Shown here one piece after another: positions 34,226 through 44,578 of a stretch of 64,000 nt of DNA. Numbering within the stretch: position 1 is the first letter of the stretch; each line of letters opens with the position of its first letter. This DNA comes from Candidatus Saccharimonadota bacterium (GTDB lineage Bacteria; Patescibacteriota; Saccharimonadia; Saccharimonadales; Saccharimonadaceae). The DNA lies in NCBI GenBank assembly GCA_017405265.1, contig JAFRAS010000008.1, positions 1 to 64,000 on the forward strand. Direction: 5' to 3'. A model generated the notes under the pieces. It ran no database searches. It saw nothing but the letters and a program-made list of their open reading frames with translations, and was not told the origin of the DNA. The translations under genes were made by a program, and so were the position numbers.

Positions 34226-35169
34226 GAGAAGTTCTCCAAAAATTCAAGTTTACCTGATTCGAAGAAACGGACGTCTGAGAGTGTGTGTTTTAACATCACG
34301 AGACGATCGATGCCGCCACCCCAGGCGAAGCCGCGGTAAATGGTCGGGTCGATGCCGGCGGTTTTTAAGATGTTCGGGTGAATCATGCCACAGCCGCCCA
34401 TTTCGAGCCAGCCGTCGCCTTTTCCGCCAAGGGATTTCGGTTTTTCGAGCAGGAATTCGAAGGAAGGTTCAGTGAAGGGGAAGAAGGAGGGCTGGGTTTT
34501 AATATTCAATTTTTCGCCGTAGTAGATTTCGAAAAATTGTTTCCAGATGGCGATTAAGTTCCCGACGGTGGCGGATTTACTCACGAAGACGCCTTCGCAT
34601 TGGTAGAAAGTGTGTTCGTGGGTCGGGTCAACGTCTTCGTTGCGAAAAACGCGGCCGGGGATGACCACGGCGATTTCGCCGCCGTTTTCCAGATTGTCTT
34701 TGTATTTTTTCAGGGCGCGGTATTGCATGGTCGAGGTGTGGGCGGGCGGAATGAAGCCTTCGCTAGTCCGGAAGGTGTCATAAGAGTCGCGAGCGGGGTG
34801 ATCTTTCGGAAAGTTGAGAGAGTCGAACATGTGAAATTCGTCGTCGAGTTGGACGGATTCCATTACATTAAAACCCATTTTTGCGTAAATGTCAACAATA
34901 TGTTCTAACTCCGACATGAGGGGGTGAATGGAGCCGGATTTAAGGGGAGAAGGAGTGGCATTGTCGGCGAAAGGAGCGGTGATATCAACGGGCGGGAGAG
35001 TGGACTCGGGGGAGTTTTCGAGAGCCTTGATTTTCGCGATGATGGACTGTTTTTTCTCGTTTAGCTCGATTCCCTTTTGCTTTCGTTCTTCTGCGGAAAG
35101 ATTTTTGAGCGACAAAAATTCCGCAGTGATAGATTTTAGTTCGGACTTCAAATCCGCAAGAGTATTCAT
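34219..35169 (-). CDS. pheS: Phenylalanyl-tRNA synthetase alpha subunit
   Basis: 316 residues. An N-terminal coiled coil and class II motifs: HPLMSELEHIVDIYAKMGF, GRVFRNEDVDPTHEHTFYQCEG, and the Phe-site GCGMIHPNILKTAGIDPTIYRGFAWGGGIDRL. TATAAT (35177-35182) ends 7 nt before ATG, so the mRNA of the five-gene pheS-pheT-FKBP-trxB-sbcB operon should be leaderless. No T-box or leader peptide is possible with such a leader, unlike pheST in many bacteria. Confidence 0.96.
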   Translation of the reverse strand: MNTLADLKSELKSITAEFLSLKNLSAEERKQKGIELNEKKQSIIAKIKALENSPESTLPPVDITAPFADNATPSPLKSGSIHPLMSELEHIVDIYAKMGFNVMESVQLDDEFHMFDSLNFPKDHPARDSYDTFRTSEGFIPPAHTSTMQYRALKKYKDNLENGGEIAVVIPGRVFRNEDVDPTHEHTFYQCEGVFVSKSATVGNLIAIWKQFFEIYYGEKLNIKTQPSFFPFTEPSFEFLLEKPKSLGGKGDGWLEMGGCGMIHPNILKTAGIDPTIYRGFAWGGGIDRLVMLKHTLSDVRFFESGKLEFLENFSC

Positions 35170-35185
35170 GCTCTCAATTATAGCA

Positions 35186-35767
35186 CTATTTGATGATTTT
35201 ATCTATAATGCCGTATTTCAGGGCTTCTTCGGCGGACATCCAGTTGTCGCGATCCATGTCTTTTTCGACTTGGTCGAGTTTTTTGCCGGTGTTTTTGGCA
35301 AAGATTTCGGCGAGGCGCTTTTTTAAGAAAACGCCTTCGCGCAACATAATTTCCTGGTCGGTGATTTTGCCTTCGGTGCCGGAGGAAGGTTGGTGAATCA
35401 TGATGCGGGAATTAGGCAGGCAAAAACGGTGGCCTTTCGCGCCGGAGGAAAGGAGCATAGCGCCCATCGAGGCTTGGAGGCCGATGCCGATGGTTTCGAC
35501 GACGGGCTTAATGTAGTTCATAGTGTCGATAATGGCAAGGCCGTCATAAACAGAACCGCCGGGGGAGTTGATGTAGAGTTTGATGGGTTTCGTCGGGTCT
35601 TCGTGGGCCAGGAAGAGGAGCTGGGCGACGACGAGATTCGCGGTGTGGGAGTTGACGTCTTCGCCGAGGAAGATGATGCGGTCGTTTAAGAGACGCGAGT
35701 AAATGTCGTAGGCGCGTTCGCCACGGTTGGTTTCCTCGACAACGGTCGGGACTAAATAATCTTTCAT
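35186..35767 (-). CDS. clpP: ATP-dependent Clp protease proteolytic subunit
   Basis: 193 residues. The catalytic triad is visible: Ser100 ([11 protein letters not shown]), His125 ([10 protein letters not shown]) and an Asp near residue 172-174 (DMDRDNW). [19 protein letters not shown] is typical. It forms the barrel that ClpC feeds. The ATG overlaps the stop of the metalloprotease-like gene (ATGA), and AGAAAGGA lies upstream. Confidence 0.96.
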   Translation of the reverse strand: MKDYLVPTVVEETNRGERAYDIYSRLLNDRIIFLGEDVNSHTANLVVAQLLFLAHEDPTKPIKLYINSPGGSVYDGLAIIDTMNYIKPVVETIGIGLQASMGAMLLSSGAKGHRFCLPNSRIMIHQPSSGTEGKITDQEIMLREGVFLKKRLAEIFAKNTGKKLDQVEKDMDRDNWMSAEEALKYGIIDKIIK

Positions 35768-36714
35768 GAGTTTCCTTTCTCTATTAATTCGTCGATGGCG
35801 CGACGGGATTTTAGGGTTTCGTTATAAGAGTCGACGAGGGTGTTGTATTCGACGACTTTTTCTTGTAATTCGGTATTGAGGGAGTCGAGTGCGGATTTTT
35901 CGGTGGAGAGTTCGAGGCGGCGGGCGCGGAAATCGGCAGCGGAGAAACAGTCGGCGGTGTTTGCGCAGTTGTTAAAATCGGAGATGGCGGAATTCAGGGC
36001 GGCGAGACGGGACTGGTACTCGGCGGTTTTTTCGGTGATTTCGGAATTCAAGCTGTCTATTTTTTGTTTCATTTCACCAAGTTCAGTTTCGAGTTTTTTG
36101 ATGGGGGCGGAATAGGAGGTGTAGTAGGAGACGATTTTGTCTTGGTCTTTGAAATAGTTTTTGAAATGTTCTTCGAGCGGGGCGGAAAGGTCGGCGATTT
36201 CGCTACCGACGCGGGCATAGAGTTCGCTTAGGCGGTTTTCGTCGGAGTAAACTGAGAGGATGGCGAAGTGGGAGGGGTCTTTTTCGTAGATTTTTTCGAG
36301 TTCGGGAGTGAGGGCGGATTTTTCGGCGCCGTCAAGGCGCTCCCAGACAGCATGGAGAAATTCGTGCGCGGAGGTGGACTCGACGAGGCCGGGGAAATCG
36401 AGGGAGCTTAAATTGTAAACATGGATGACGCCGTCGCTATAGCAACCGAGAGTGTAAGTCGAGGATTCGGTGGTGCCACAGGACCTCAAGAAATCGTCAT
36501 GAGATTCCAGACTCGGGCGAGAGGAGCGAAAAATGAAGGAAGCGCGGTCGGTGAGTCCGAGATTTTCGCGGACAGTGGCGACCTCGGCGGGCTCTTTATA
36601 GAACAGTTGGTTCAAAAAGTCGCGAGTAGTGCCGGGGTTTAAAATGACGTAAATTGAAGCGCCGAAAACTCCGAGGGCGAAGATTAGGAAGATGATTTTT
36701 GCGACTTTTTTCAT
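35764..36714 (-). CDS. Membrane-anchored putative zinc metallopeptidase with C-terminal coiled coil
   Basis: 316 residues. An N-terminal membrane segment ([22 protein letters not shown]) precedes an outer domain with HEFLH in [18 protein letters not shown], a likely zinc-binding HExxH; a downstream Glu in [14 protein letters not shown] could be the third ligand. The last 100 or so residues are a coiled coil ([21 protein letters not shown]). No named family recognised. TAAAAT (36721-36726) ends 6 nt before ATG (leaderless). Coupled to clpP by a 4-nt overlap. Confidence 0.7.
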   Translation of the reverse strand: MKKVAKIIFLIFALGVFGASIYVILNPGTTRDFLNQLFYKEPAEVATVRENLGLTDRASFIFRSSRPSLESHDDFLRSCGTTESSTYTLGCYSDGVIHVYNLSSLDFPGLVESTSAHEFLHAVWERLDGAEKSALTPELEKIYEKDPSHFAILSVYSDENRLSELYARVGSEIADLSAPLEEHFKNYFKDQDKIVSYYTSYSAPIKKLETELGEMKQKIDSLNSEITEKTAEYQSRLAALNSAISDFNNCANTADCFSAADFRARRLELSTEKSALDSLNTELQEKVVEYNTLVDSYNETLKSRRAIDELIEKGNS

Positions 36715-36728
36715 ATAACTATTTTATC

Positions 36729-39212
36729 CTATTCGTGACCAATTTTTAAGTTAAGTTTTTTGCGAGAGTAGGTAATTTCGGCGATGTCGCCTTTTTTCAA
36801 GTCGCCCTTCAAAATGGCTTCGGAAAGGAGAGATTCGAGGTGGTCTTCGATGGCGCGACGGAGCGGGCGAGCGCCGTTTTTGGCGTCGAAGCCGATTTCG
36901 ATGAAGTAGTTTTTGGCGGCGTCGTCGAGAGATAACCCCAGGTTTTTCTGGGACAGGCGGGTTTTTAATTCGGAAATTAAGTTATCAAAAATCATTTCGA
37001 CGTTTTGGCGAGTTAAGGGGTGAAAAACGAGGATGGAGTCGAGACGGTTGATGAGTTCGGGGCGCATGGTTTTTTTCATGGCGCGCAGAGCGGCGGTTTT
37101 ATTTTCTTCGTAGGCGGCTTTTTTCGAGAGGCGGTCGCCAGTGTCGAAGCCGAAGGAGTTGTCATCGGCCATGTCGCGGGAGCCGAGGTTCGAGGTCAAG
37201 ATGATGATGGTATTATTGAACTTTACTTTCGTTCCCTGGCCGTCGGTTAAGGTACCGTCTTCCAAAATTTGGAGCAAGATATTGAAAACCTCGGGGTCGG
37301 CTTTTTCGATTTCGTCGAAGAGGACGACGGAGTAGGGGTGACGGCGGACGGCTTCGGTGAGTTTGCCGCCGTCGTCGTAGCCGATGTAGCCGGCGGGAGC
37401 GCCGACGAGACGGGAGACGTTGTGTTTTTCGGAAAATTCGGACATGTCGATTTTGATGAGTGAATTTTCGCCGCCGAAAACTTCGCGAGCGAGGACGCGG
37501 GCGAGTTCGGTTTTTCCGACACCGGTGGGGCCCATGAAGAGGAAAGAGCCGATCGGGCGGCGCGGGTTGGCGATGCCGGAGCGGCCGCGACGGATGGCTT
37601 TCGCGACGACGTCGATGGCTTCGTCTTGGCCGATGATGGATTTTTTGAGGTGTTTTTCGAGATTCAAAAGCAGTTTTTGTTCGGAATCGTGGACCTTTGA
37701 GACGGGGATGCCGGTTTTTAGGGAGATGGCGGTGGCGAGATTTTCTTCGGTTACGACCGGGTCCTTATTTTCGTCTTCATTGGACTTTTTGACGGTTTTT
37801 TCGAGCTTTTTTAGTTCGTTTTCGAGGTTCACAAGTTGAGTTTTTAAGAGGGCGGCGGATTCGAAATCTTCTTTTTCGGCGGCGGCGTCGATTTTCTCGA
37901 TCAAGGCTCCCCGTTCGATTTTCATTTTCTTTAGTTTTCCGCCGTCGCTTTTATCGGCGGCGACTTTGGCAATGGCGCTGGCTTCGTCGAGAACATCGAG
38001 AGCCTTGTCGGGCATGAAACGATCGTTGATGTAGCGGTTTGACATCGTGATGGCGGTTTCTAAAATACTATCAGGAATGGAAACGTGGTGGTGATTTTCG
38101 TAATATTTTTTTACGCCCTTCAAAATACGGAGAGTGACTTCGTTGGTCGGTTCGTTCACAATGACGGATTCGAAGCGGCGAGCGAGAGCCTTGTCTTTTT
38201 CGATATTTTTGCGATATTCGTCGAGAGTGGTGGCACCGATGAGGGAGATGGTGCCGCGAGCGAGGGCGGGTTTTAAGATGTTCGCGGCATCCATGGTTCC
38301 CTCGGAGGAACCGGCGCCGGAAAGGAGGTGGATTTCGTCGATGAAAAGAATGATATCGGGATTGTCAACGGCCTCGTCAATAATGCCCTTTAGGCGCTCT
38401 TCGAATTCGCCACGGAATTTTGTGCCGGCGACGACGGAGCTCAAATCGATTTCATAGATATGTTTGCCGACGAGGTTGCTCGGAACGTCGTTTTTGGCGA
38501 TGCGGGAGGCGAGGCCTTCGACGATGGCGGTTTTGCCGACGCCAGCTTCGCCGATTAAAACGGGGTTCGATTTTGTGCGGCGGCAAAGAATAGTGATGAC
38601 GCGTTCGATCTCTTGGTCGCGACCGATGACGGCGTCGAGGCGGCCATCTTTGGCTTCTTTAGTGAGGTTGGTACCGAAGCGGTTCAAAAAACGCAAGGAA
38701 GGTTGGCTGGATTTATAGCGACGTTTTTCGGCGCTGATTTTAGCTTCTTCGGACTGTTTTTCGACGAGTTCTTCGATGCTGTCAACTAAATGCTCGAAGT
38801 CGATTTTGAAATTCTTTTCGAGAAGGACGTGGGCGCGAGAGTTGTTTTGGGTGAGAAGGGCGTAGAGAATGTGTTCGGTGCCGATTTCTTTAATGCCGAA
38901 AGAGTTGGTGAAATTTTGGGCGATGCGTAAAGAAAGGACGGTGGCTTCGGAGAGAGACATCATGGCCATGTCGGAGCCGACGAGTTCTTCGGGGTTGCCG
39001 CCCAGGGCGGTTTCGGCGGCGTGTAAGGTCACGCCTTCTTCTAAGAGGAGACGGGCGCCGGTGGAGTTGTCTTGAGCAAGAATGCCGACTAAGAGGTGTT
39101 CGGTGCCCATGTAGCCTTTGTTGAATTTTTTGGCGTATTGATCGGCTTTTTGGAGGGCGAAACGGGCGTTTTCCGTTAGGCGGTTCATGATTTCGGAGAA
39201 GTCTTCTTGCAT
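36729..39212 (-). CDS. clpC: ATP-dependent Clp protease ATPase subunit ClpC
   Basis: 827 residues. Double Clp-N repeat ([30 protein letters not shown]), two AAA+ modules with Walker A GEAGVGKT and [13 protein letters not shown], and a UVR middle region ([24 protein letters not shown]). It unfolds proteins for ClpP. The start at 39212 (MQEDFSEIM) is chosen over an upstream in-frame ATG because the promoter leaves only about 3 nt before it. A CIRCE element overlaps the promoter, so HrcA should repress it and heat should induce it. Confidence 0.96.
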   Translation of the reverse strand: MQEDFSEIMNRLTENARFALQKADQYAKKFNKGYMGTEHLLVGILAQDNSTGARLLLEEGVTLHAAETALGGNPEELVGSDMAMMSLSEATVLSLRIAQNFTNSFGIKEIGTEHILYALLTQNNSRAHVLLEKNFKIDFEHLVDSIEELVEKQSEEAKISAEKRRYKSSQPSLRFLNRFGTNLTKEAKDGRLDAVIGRDQEIERVITILCRRTKSNPVLIGEAGVGKTAIVEGLASRIAKNDVPSNLVGKHIYEIDLSSVVAGTKFRGEFEERLKGIIDEAVDNPDIILFIDEIHLLSGAGSSEGTMDAANILKPALARGTISLIGATTLDEYRKNIEKDKALARRFESVIVNEPTNEVTLRILKGVKKYYENHHHVSIPDSILETAITMSNRYINDRFMPDKALDVLDEASAIAKVAADKSDGGKLKKMKIERGALIEKIDAAAEKEDFESAALLKTQLVNLENELKKLEKTVKKSNEDENKDPVVTEENLATAISLKTGIPVSKVHDSEQKLLLNLEKHLKKSIIGQDEAIDVVAKAIRRGRSGIANPRRPIGSFLFMGPTGVGKTELARVLAREVFGGENSLIKIDMSEFSEKHNVSRLVGAPAGYIGYDDGGKLTEAVRRHPYSVVLFDEIEKADPEVFNILLQILEDGTLTDGQGTKVKFNNTIIILTSNLGSRDMADDNSFGFDTGDRLSKKAAYEENKTAALRAMKKTMRPELINRLDSILVFHPLTRQNVEMIFDNLISELKTRLSQKNLGLSLDDAAKNYFIEIGFDAKNGARPLRRAIEDHLESLLSEAILKGDLKKGDIAEITYSRKKLNLKIGHE

Positions 39213-39221
39213 AATAATTTC

Positions 39222-39250
39222 ATTGTAGCAAATTAGCACTCGAATGTCAA
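39222..39250 (-). promoter_or_regulatory. Promoter of clpC
   Basis: Minus strand TTGACA (39245-39250), 17-nt spacer, TACAAT (39222-39227). The predicted start near 39215 leaves about 3 nt before ATG. Confidence 0.82.
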
Positions 39251-39259
39251 CAGTGCTAA
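39233..39259. promoter_or_regulatory. CIRCE element (HrcA operator) for clpC
   Basis: TTAGCACTC-9 nt-CAGTGCTAA, compared with consensus TTAGCACTC-N9-GAGTGCTAA: a single mismatch. It covers the -35 box and most of the spacer of the clpC promoter, the right place for repression by HrcA. Confidence 0.9.
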
Positions 39260-39264
39260 ATAAA

Positions 39265-39290
39265 AATATAACCCCTTTCGGGGTTATATT
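39265..39290 (-). terminator. Terminator of tuf
   Basis: AATATAACCCC-GAAA-GGGGTTATATT, an 11-bp stem followed by TTTA on the minus strand, 15 nt past the tuf stop. It lies just before the clpC control region. Confidence 0.9.
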
Positions 39291-39305
39291 TTTTGAAGAG
39301 AGAGA

Positions 39306-40487
39306 CTATTTCTCGATCTTCGTCACAACGCCGGAACCGACGGTTTTGCCACCTTCGCGGATAGCGAAGCGGTCTTGGTCGTTCATAGCGATTGGCGCCA
39401 AGAGTTTCACCTTGAAGGTGACGGTGTCGCCAGGCATGACGATTTCTTTGTCGGCCGGAAGTTCGACTTCGCCGGTGACGTCAGTCGTGCGGAAGTAGAA
39501 CTGAGGTTTGTAACCCTTGGCGAAAGGAGTGTGGCGTCCGCCTTCTTCTTTCTTCAAGATGTAAACCTGAGCCTCGAATTCGGTGTGCGGGGTGATTGTG
39601 CCGGGTTTGCAGATGACCTGACCACGTTCGATTTGGTCGCGTTCGATACCGCGGAGGAGAAGACCGGCGTTGTCGCCAGCTTGACCCTGGTCGAGAGTCT
39701 TGTGGAAGGCCTCGATACCGGTAACGACGGATTTTTGGGTGTCGCGGATACCGACGATTTCAACTTCGTCGTTCATGTTGATTACGCCCTGTTCGATACG
39801 ACCGGTGGCAACAGTGCCACGGCCTTTGATCGAGAAGACGTCTTCGATCGGCATGAGGAAGGGCTTGTCGAGATCGTGTTTCGGAACTTCGAAGTAGTCG
39901 TCCATAGCTTTGACGAGTTCCATGACGGCGTCTTCGGATTCTTTGTCGCCTTCGAGGGCTTTCGTAGCGGAGCCTTTGATGATCGGGCAGTCGCGGTCGA
40001 AGCCGTTTTGTTCGAGAAGGTCGCGAACTTCGTCTTCAACAAGCGGGACGAGGTCGGGGTCGGCGAGGTCCATTTTGTTGAGCCAGACGATGATTTTCGG
40101 AACGTTCACTTGGTGAGCCAAGAGGACGTGCTCGCGGGTCTGCGGAAGCGGGCCATCGTTCGCGGCGACGACGAGGATAGCGCCATCGATTTGGGCGGCA
40201 CCGGGAATCATGTTCTTGATGTAGTCGGCGTGGCCAGGCATATCGACGTGAGCGTAGTGGCGTTTTTCGGATTCGTATTCCTGGTGGGAAGTAGCGATCG
40301 TGATACCACGAGCTTTTTCTTCAGGAGCGTTGTCGATTTGGTCGTAGGCAACGGATTTGTTAATGTCAGATGGAAGTCTCTCAGAGAGCACCTTCGTGAT
40401 AGCTGCGGTGAGGGTGGTTTTACCATGATCAACGTGGCCCATCGTACCAACGTTAATGTGTGGCTTGGAACGGTCAAAATTTGCCAT
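39306..40487 (-). CDS. tuf: Elongation factor Tu
   Basis: 393 residues, highly conserved. P-loop [25 protein letters not shown], and domains 2-3 ([31 protein letters not shown]) are all present. Delivers aminoacyl-tRNA to the ribosome. It has its own promoter and terminator, an AAAAGGAG ribosome site, and is not next to fusA or rpsL as in many bacteria. Confidence 0.98.
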   Translation of the reverse strand: MANFDRSKPHINVGTMGHVDHGKTTLTAAITKVLSERLPSDINKSVAYDQIDNAPEEKARGITIATSHQEYESEKRHYAHVDMPGHADYIKNMIPGAAQIDGAILVVAANDGPLPQTREHVLLAHQVNVPKIIVWLNKMDLADPDLVPLVEDEVRDLLEQNGFDRDCPIIKGSATKALEGDKESEDAVMELVKAMDDYFEVPKHDLDKPFLMPIEDVFSIKGRGTVATGRIEQGVINMNDEVEIVGIRDTQKSVVTGIEAFHKTLDQGQAGDNAGLLLRGIERDQIERGQVICKPGTITPHTEFEAQVYILKKEEGGRHTPFAKGYKPQFYFRTTDVTGEVELPADKEIVMPGDTVTFKVKLLAPIAMNDQDRFAIREGGKTVGSGVVTKIEK

Positions 40488-40552
40488 TCGTTCTCCTTTT
40501 AAATTATTGTTCTTAGAGCACTAATAAAAACCAGCTCCAGACTCTATATCAT

Positions 40553-40580
40553 ATTTTACACAAAATTTTGGATTTGTAAA
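40553..40580 (-). promoter_or_regulatory. Promoter of tuf
   Basis: Minus strand TTTACA (40575-40580), 16 nt, TAAAAT (40553-40558). It gives a leader of roughly 60 nt, the longest of the clear protein-gene leaders here apart from the gene at 5795. Confidence 0.6.
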
Positions 40581-40589
40581 GAGGAAAAA

Positions 40590-41300
40590 TTAAGCGATTC
40601 CGAGCGTGTAAACTAAGTAAAAAGCGACGGCGTTTTTGATGATGTGGAGGAGGATGCTGGCGTGGAGATGGCCGGTCAACTCGACCAAGAGGCAGGAAAT
40701 AATGGACATGGCAAAAACGTCAATGCCGATAGCGAAACTACCGTGAGCGAGAGCGAAAATCAGAGAAGTGAGGAGGATGGCGAGGGGGCGAGAAAACTTG
40801 TTTTTTATAGTGTTTTTGAGGTTTTTATAGAGGAAGCCGCGATAGATGAGTTCTTCGGCGATGGGGGCGATGATGACAAGAGAGAGAAAGGCGAGGATTT
40901 TGTCGGGAATAGTCACAAGCCCGCGGAAGATGAGAGATTGGGAATCGGTGGTGTAGAAAGGGAGATTGGTGAGGGCGAGGGTCAGGAGGTAGGAGAGGAC
41001 TATATATATTATATAGGCGATGGGGGAGAGGAGGAGGTCGGTCCAGGAGGGGAAAGTGAATTTTTTAAGGAAATATTTGAAGGGTTTTTTGTAGAGCAAA
41101 AAGATGATTAAGAGGGACGAGCCGTAAACTAAAACAGAATAGATAAAAACCCAGAGAGGAGTACTGGCGGCGGGGCCGGCAATCCAGGAGATGAGTTTCG
41201 AGAAAAGAAGTTCAATAAGAAGCACGAGGGCGAGGACAAAACTGCATAATAAAATAACTTTGACAATCTGTCTAATTCGTGATTTTGCTTCTTTTTTCAT
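40590..41300 (-). CDS. CPBP-family intramembrane metalloprotease (CAAX-protease-like)
   Basis: 236 residues with about seven membrane segments. The ABI/CPBP motifs are present: EELIYRGFLYKNL (EExxxR), FALAHGSF (FxxxH), and a final histidine in SILLHIIKNAV. Substrates of bacterial members are mostly unknown; some modify peptides or defence factors. The ATG overlaps the rseP stop by 4 nt. Confidence 0.85.
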   Translation of the reverse strand: MKKEAKSRIRQIVKVILLCSFVLALVLLIELLFSKLISWIAGPAASTPLWVFIYSVLVYGSSLLIIFLLYKKPFKYFLKKFTFPSWTDLLLSPIAYIIYIVLSYLLTLALTNLPFYTTDSQSLIFRGLVTIPDKILAFLSLVIIAPIAEELIYRGFLYKNLKNTIKNKFSRPLAILLTSLIFALAHGSFAIGIDVFAMSIISCLLVELTGHLHASILLHIIKNAVAFYLVYTLGIA

Positions 41301-42499
41301 TGGGCAATTTTAGTGATGTCTAAGATAGTAATAAGAACGGCGAGACCAAGGATGATATACATGGCGATACTGACGATTTTTTCTTCGAGTTTTTTCTCGA
41401 GCGGTTTTTTCAGGAGTCGGAAGATAGCGATGAGGAGCCAGCGGCCGCCGTCGAGAGCGGGGATGAAGGGGAGGACGTTCATGCAGGCGAGAGAGATGGA
41501 GATAAGGGCGACAAGGAAGAGGATGTTACTAATTCCAGAGTCGGCGAAAGCTGGGAAGAGGACGCCGAGGATGCCGACGGGACCAGAGACGGATTCGCCG
41601 ACAGATTCGAGGGCTTTTTCGCCAGATTCACGAGTGGACTGGTCGGAAGAGAGAAGACGACCGAGGCCGGAAAAGAGGTTGCCGACGAGTTCGCCGAGGC
41701 CACGGAAAGTTTCGCCAGTGAGCTCCATGGTGGTGCCGAGGCCGACGAGCGGGGCGGTCCAGGTGGAATAGGAATAAATTTCGGTTTGGCCCATGGAGAT
41801 GCCGAGGAGATAGTCGGAGCCCTCGGGGTTTTGGTGGACGAGGACGGAGGAGACGTCTTCGCCCTCGCGGGAAATTTCATAAATAACGTCTTTATCGGGG
41901 TTTTCTTTAATAATGCGATCCAAAGTGGCAACGTCTTTAATCTCGACGTCGTTGGCGCGGAGGATTTGGTCGTCTTTTTTCAGGCCGGCAGTCGAGGCGG
42001 GGGAATTTTCGGCGACGGAGAGGATATAGACGGCGCTGTCGCCACTATAAGTAGTGTCGCTGGCCGCGAATTGGTTGGGGAGGAATTGGGGCATGCCAAT
42101 CCAGGCGAGGATGGTGAAAATTATAACAGCAACGAGCCAGTTCATGGCGACGCCGGCGAAGAGGATTTTAGTTTTTTGCCAGAAAGTGGCGGCGCCGAAA
42201 GTGTGGGGGCGGGTGTCGGCGTCGGACTCGCCCTCCATGGCGCAAAAACCGCCGATGGGAAGCCAGTTTAGGGACAAAATGAGAGATTTTTGGGGCTTTT
42301 TCCAGTCGGTTTTTTTCAAGCGGTGCCATTTTCCGTCGTTTCCCTTGACCCAGGCGACAGCACGAGGCGGAAAACCGATGCCGAATTCGTTGACTTTAAC
42401 GCCGTTTCGGCGGGCGGCGATGAAATGGCCGAGCTCGTGGAGGATGACCAGGAGCATAAGAGAGAAAAGACCGATGATGATGCCGAGAAAAATATTCAT
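41297..42499 (-). CDS. rseP: RseP/S2P-type site-2 intramembrane protease
   Basis: 400 residues. Zinc site HELGHF near residue 21, a single PDZ domain (VAENSPASTAGLKKDDQILRAND) and the C-terminal membrane motif PALDGGRWLL (LDG type). It cleaves membrane substrates after a first cut, classically anti-sigma factors. TAAAAT (42506-42511) ends 6 nt before ATG: a leaderless promoter inside the htrA-rseP gap. Its neighbour htrA encodes a protease that could make the first cut (inference). Confidence 0.92.
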   Translation of the reverse strand: MNIFLGIIIGLFSLMLLVILHELGHFIAARRNGVKVNEFGIGFPPRAVAWVKGNDGKWHRLKKTDWKKPQKSLILSLNWLPIGGFCAMEGESDADTRPHTFGAATFWQKTKILFAGVAMNWLVAVIIFTILAWIGMPQFLPNQFAASDTTYSGDSAVYILSVAENSPASTAGLKKDDQILRANDVEIKDVATLDRIIKENPDKDVIYEISREGEDVSSVLVHQNPEGSDYLLGISMGQTEIYSYSTWTAPLVGLGTTMELTGETFRGLGELVGNLFSGLGRLLSSDQSTRESGEKALESVGESVSGPVGILGVLFPAFADSGISNILFLVALISISLACMNVLPFIPALDGGRWLLIAIFRLLKKPLEKKLEEKIVSIAMYIILGLAVLITILDITKIAQ

Positions 42500-42517
42500 A
42501 ATGTTATTTTATCACAA

Positions 42518-43675
42518 TTATTCATAAGCTTCGAGAATTGCGTTCAAGGTCAGTTCTTTGCCGTTTCGTAAAACTAAAATGGAAACGGTTTCTCCGACGG
42601 AGTGCTCGTCGATGAGGACAGAGAGGCTGCGGAGGCCGTCGATTTTGGTGCCGGCGAGAGCGAGGATAATATCACCATCTTCGAGGCCGGCTTTTTCGGC
42701 GGGGGAGTCGGAAATGATGGCGGAGTTCGAGGCGGAGCCGACGCCGCCGATGGCGGAGGAGGAAGAGGTGGGGCGAAGATAGGCGCCGGAGGTGACGGAG
42801 AGACCGTATTCTTCGGCGACGGATTTGTCGATGTTAATATAGCGGACGCCGAGATAGGGGCGTTTTAGTTCGCCGGTTTTTAGGAGATAGTTCAAAGTTC
42901 CCTTCACGGCGCCGATGGGGATGGCGAAGCCGATGTTTTCGCCGGAGGCGGAGACGGCGCTGTTGATGCCGATGACTTCGCCGGCGGCGTTGACCAGAGG
43001 ACCGCCAGAGTTGCCGGCGTTGATGGAGGCGTCGGTTTGGATGAGATCGGTTAAGGTTTCTTGGGACGAATAATCGGAACTACTCGCAGTGATAGTGCGC
43101 CCGAAGCCGGAGATGATGCCGGCGGTGACGGTGTTTTGGAAGACGCCGAGGGCGTTGCCGATGGCGATAACTTCTTCGCCGACGGAGATGGTGTCGGAGT
43201 TGCCGAGTTTTACGGCGGGGAGGTTCGAGGCGTCGGCGATTTTAAGATAGGCGATGTCATTCAGAGGGTCAGTGCCGATGAGTTCGACGTTTTCGTAAGT
43301 GGTGCCGTCGCTCAAGATGACGTCGATATTCGAGGCGCCGTCAACGACGTGTTTGTTGGTTAGAATGTAGCCGTTTTCGGAGACGATCATGCCGGTGCCG
43401 GCGGCGGAAGAAGTCTGGGCCTGGCCATACCAGGAAGTAGTGCGGATTTCGGTGACGATGGAGACGACAGAGGGGGAGACTTGGTCCGCGACGGCGGCGA
43501 TGGAGGTTTCGAGGAAGTTGGCGGAGTTGCCGTCGGCGCCGTTATTGTAATAATAAGTGTTCGATTTTGGGTTGAAATAAGTGTAGATATTAAAGCCGAG
43601 ACAGCCGAGGGCGAGGATGATGGCGATGATGGCGAGGATATTAACTTTGGATTTTTGAGGTGAAGTTTCGTTCAT
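42518..43675 (-). CDS. htrA: HtrA/DegP-type serine protease
   Basis: 385 residues. One N-terminal membrane anchor (about residues 11-33), trypsin-like domain with His109 (LTNKHVVDG), Asp140 (DPLNDIAYL) and Ser223 (NAGNSGGPL), and one C-terminal PDZ domain (ISDSPAEKAGLEDGDIILALAG). Acts outside the membrane on misfolded proteins. AGGAG before ATG; it follows the multi-pass membrane protein gene. Confidence 0.95.
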   Translation of the reverse strand: MNETSPQKSKVNILAIIAIILALGCLGFNIYTYFNPKSNTYYYNNGADGNSANFLETSIAAVADQVSPSVVSIVTEIRTTSWYGQAQTSSAAGTGMIVSENGYILTNKHVVDGASNIDVILSDGTTYENVELIGTDPLNDIAYLKIADASNLPAVKLGNSDTISVGEEVIAIGNALGVFQNTVTAGIISGFGRTITASSSDYSSQETLTDLIQTDASINAGNSGGPLVNAAGEVIGINSAVSASGENIGFAIPIGAVKGTLNYLLKTGELKRPYLGVRYINIDKSVAEEYGLSVTSGAYLRPTSSSSAIGGVGSASNSAIISDSPAEKAGLEDGDIILALAGTKIDGLRSLSVLIDEHSVGETVSILVLRNGKELTLNAILEAYE

Positions 43676-43683
43676 TTTACTCC

Positions 43684-44472
43684 TTATATATTAAAATATG
43701 GTTCTGAGAAAGCGAAGATGATGACGGCGAGAATGGCGAAAGTAAAGAGGGTGGGGATGGCGATGTCGCGAGCGCGGAGGCGACCGTCGTATTTTTGGAC
43801 TGACTCGAAGACAGAGTAAAATAGGGAGACGAGGAGGGCGATAATGACGGCGGATTGGGTGAGCATTAGACCAGTGCTTTGGTCGAAGGTGTAGATGATG
43901 CCCCAGATGCTACAGAGCCAGGTGATTTCGGCGCCGAGGACGGAGCCTGCGAGGGCGATGAGCTCGAAGTTCTCGGGGGCTTCGTTTTGGATGAGGATGT
44001 GGCGGAGGGCGCCGTAAATAATGATAATGGAGAAGAGGACGGCAACGATGTCGGCGGACATCATACCGCCGATGGTGGCGGCGGAAATGCCGAGGAGGAT
44101 GGCGGCGAGAGATTGGACGAGGGGCCAGATTTTTCCGCTACGTGGTTTAATGAGGAGAAGCCAGATGACATAAAAAGCGGCGAGGAAGTAGTGTGCGGGG
44201 GTGACAGTCGAGCCGATGAAATAGGCGAGCATGACGACGGAGAGGCCGACGGTGAGGTCAACGAGGTTGGATTTTAAGTTGACGAGGAAAAATCGAGGGC
44301 GGACGGCGAAAATGCGCCATTTTGAGAGGATGACGAGAATGAGGCCAATGAGAGGCGAGCCGGAAATGAGGGTGGCGACAACGGAGGCGATACCAAGTAA
44401 AATATTTAAGATGACTTGGATGATGGTCGAGGCGAGGTTGCGGCCTTTTCTAAGCGTGATAAATTCTGCCAT
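43684..44472 (-). CDS. Multi-pass membrane protein, unknown function
   Basis: 262 residues with seven or eight hydrophobic segments, no recognised motif. The start at 44472 (MAEFITLRKGRNL) fits better than an upstream ATG because a TATATT box ends 8 nt before it. It is coupled to htrA, whose ATG follows after 8 nt. A membrane-quality-control or transport role is possible but not shown. Confidence 0.65.
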   Translation of the reverse strand: MAEFITLRKGRNLASTIIQVILNILLGIASVVATLISGSPLIGLILVILSKWRIFAVRPRFFLVNLKSNLVDLTVGLSVVMLAYFIGSTVTPAHYFLAAFYVIWLLLIKPRSGKIWPLVQSLAAILLGISAATIGGMMSADIVAVLFSIIIIYGALRHILIQNEAPENFELIALAGSVLGAEITWLCSIWGIIYTFDQSTGLMLTQSAVIIALLVSLFYSVFESVQKYDGRLRARDIAIPTLFTFAILAVIIFAFSEPYFNI

Positions 44473-44539
44473 GTATATATAATATAACAAAAAAATGAAA
44501 TGTGGCTGAAAATGCGAAAAAATTTTGAATTATAGATGC

Positions 44540-44568
44540 TTTACAAGTTTTGAGATTTTTGGTATAAT
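44540..44568 (+). promoter_or_regulatory. Promoter of the rpmE-rpsB-tsf-frr operon
   Basis: TTTACA (44540-44545), 17 nt, TATAAT (44563-44568). 10 nt separate the -10 box from the rpmE ATG, so the leader is only about 4 nt. Confidence 0.8.
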
Positions 44569-44578
44569 GTGGGGAGTT

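Noticed and set aside
34219-35182. T-box or leader-peptide attenuation of pheST
   Set aside because: TATAAT ends 7 nt before the pheS ATG, leaving no room for a leader.
39375-40502. 375-codon plus-strand open frame across tuf
   Set aside because: Antisense to highly conserved EF-Tu; its length follows from tuf codon bias, and it lacks any start signal or known domain.
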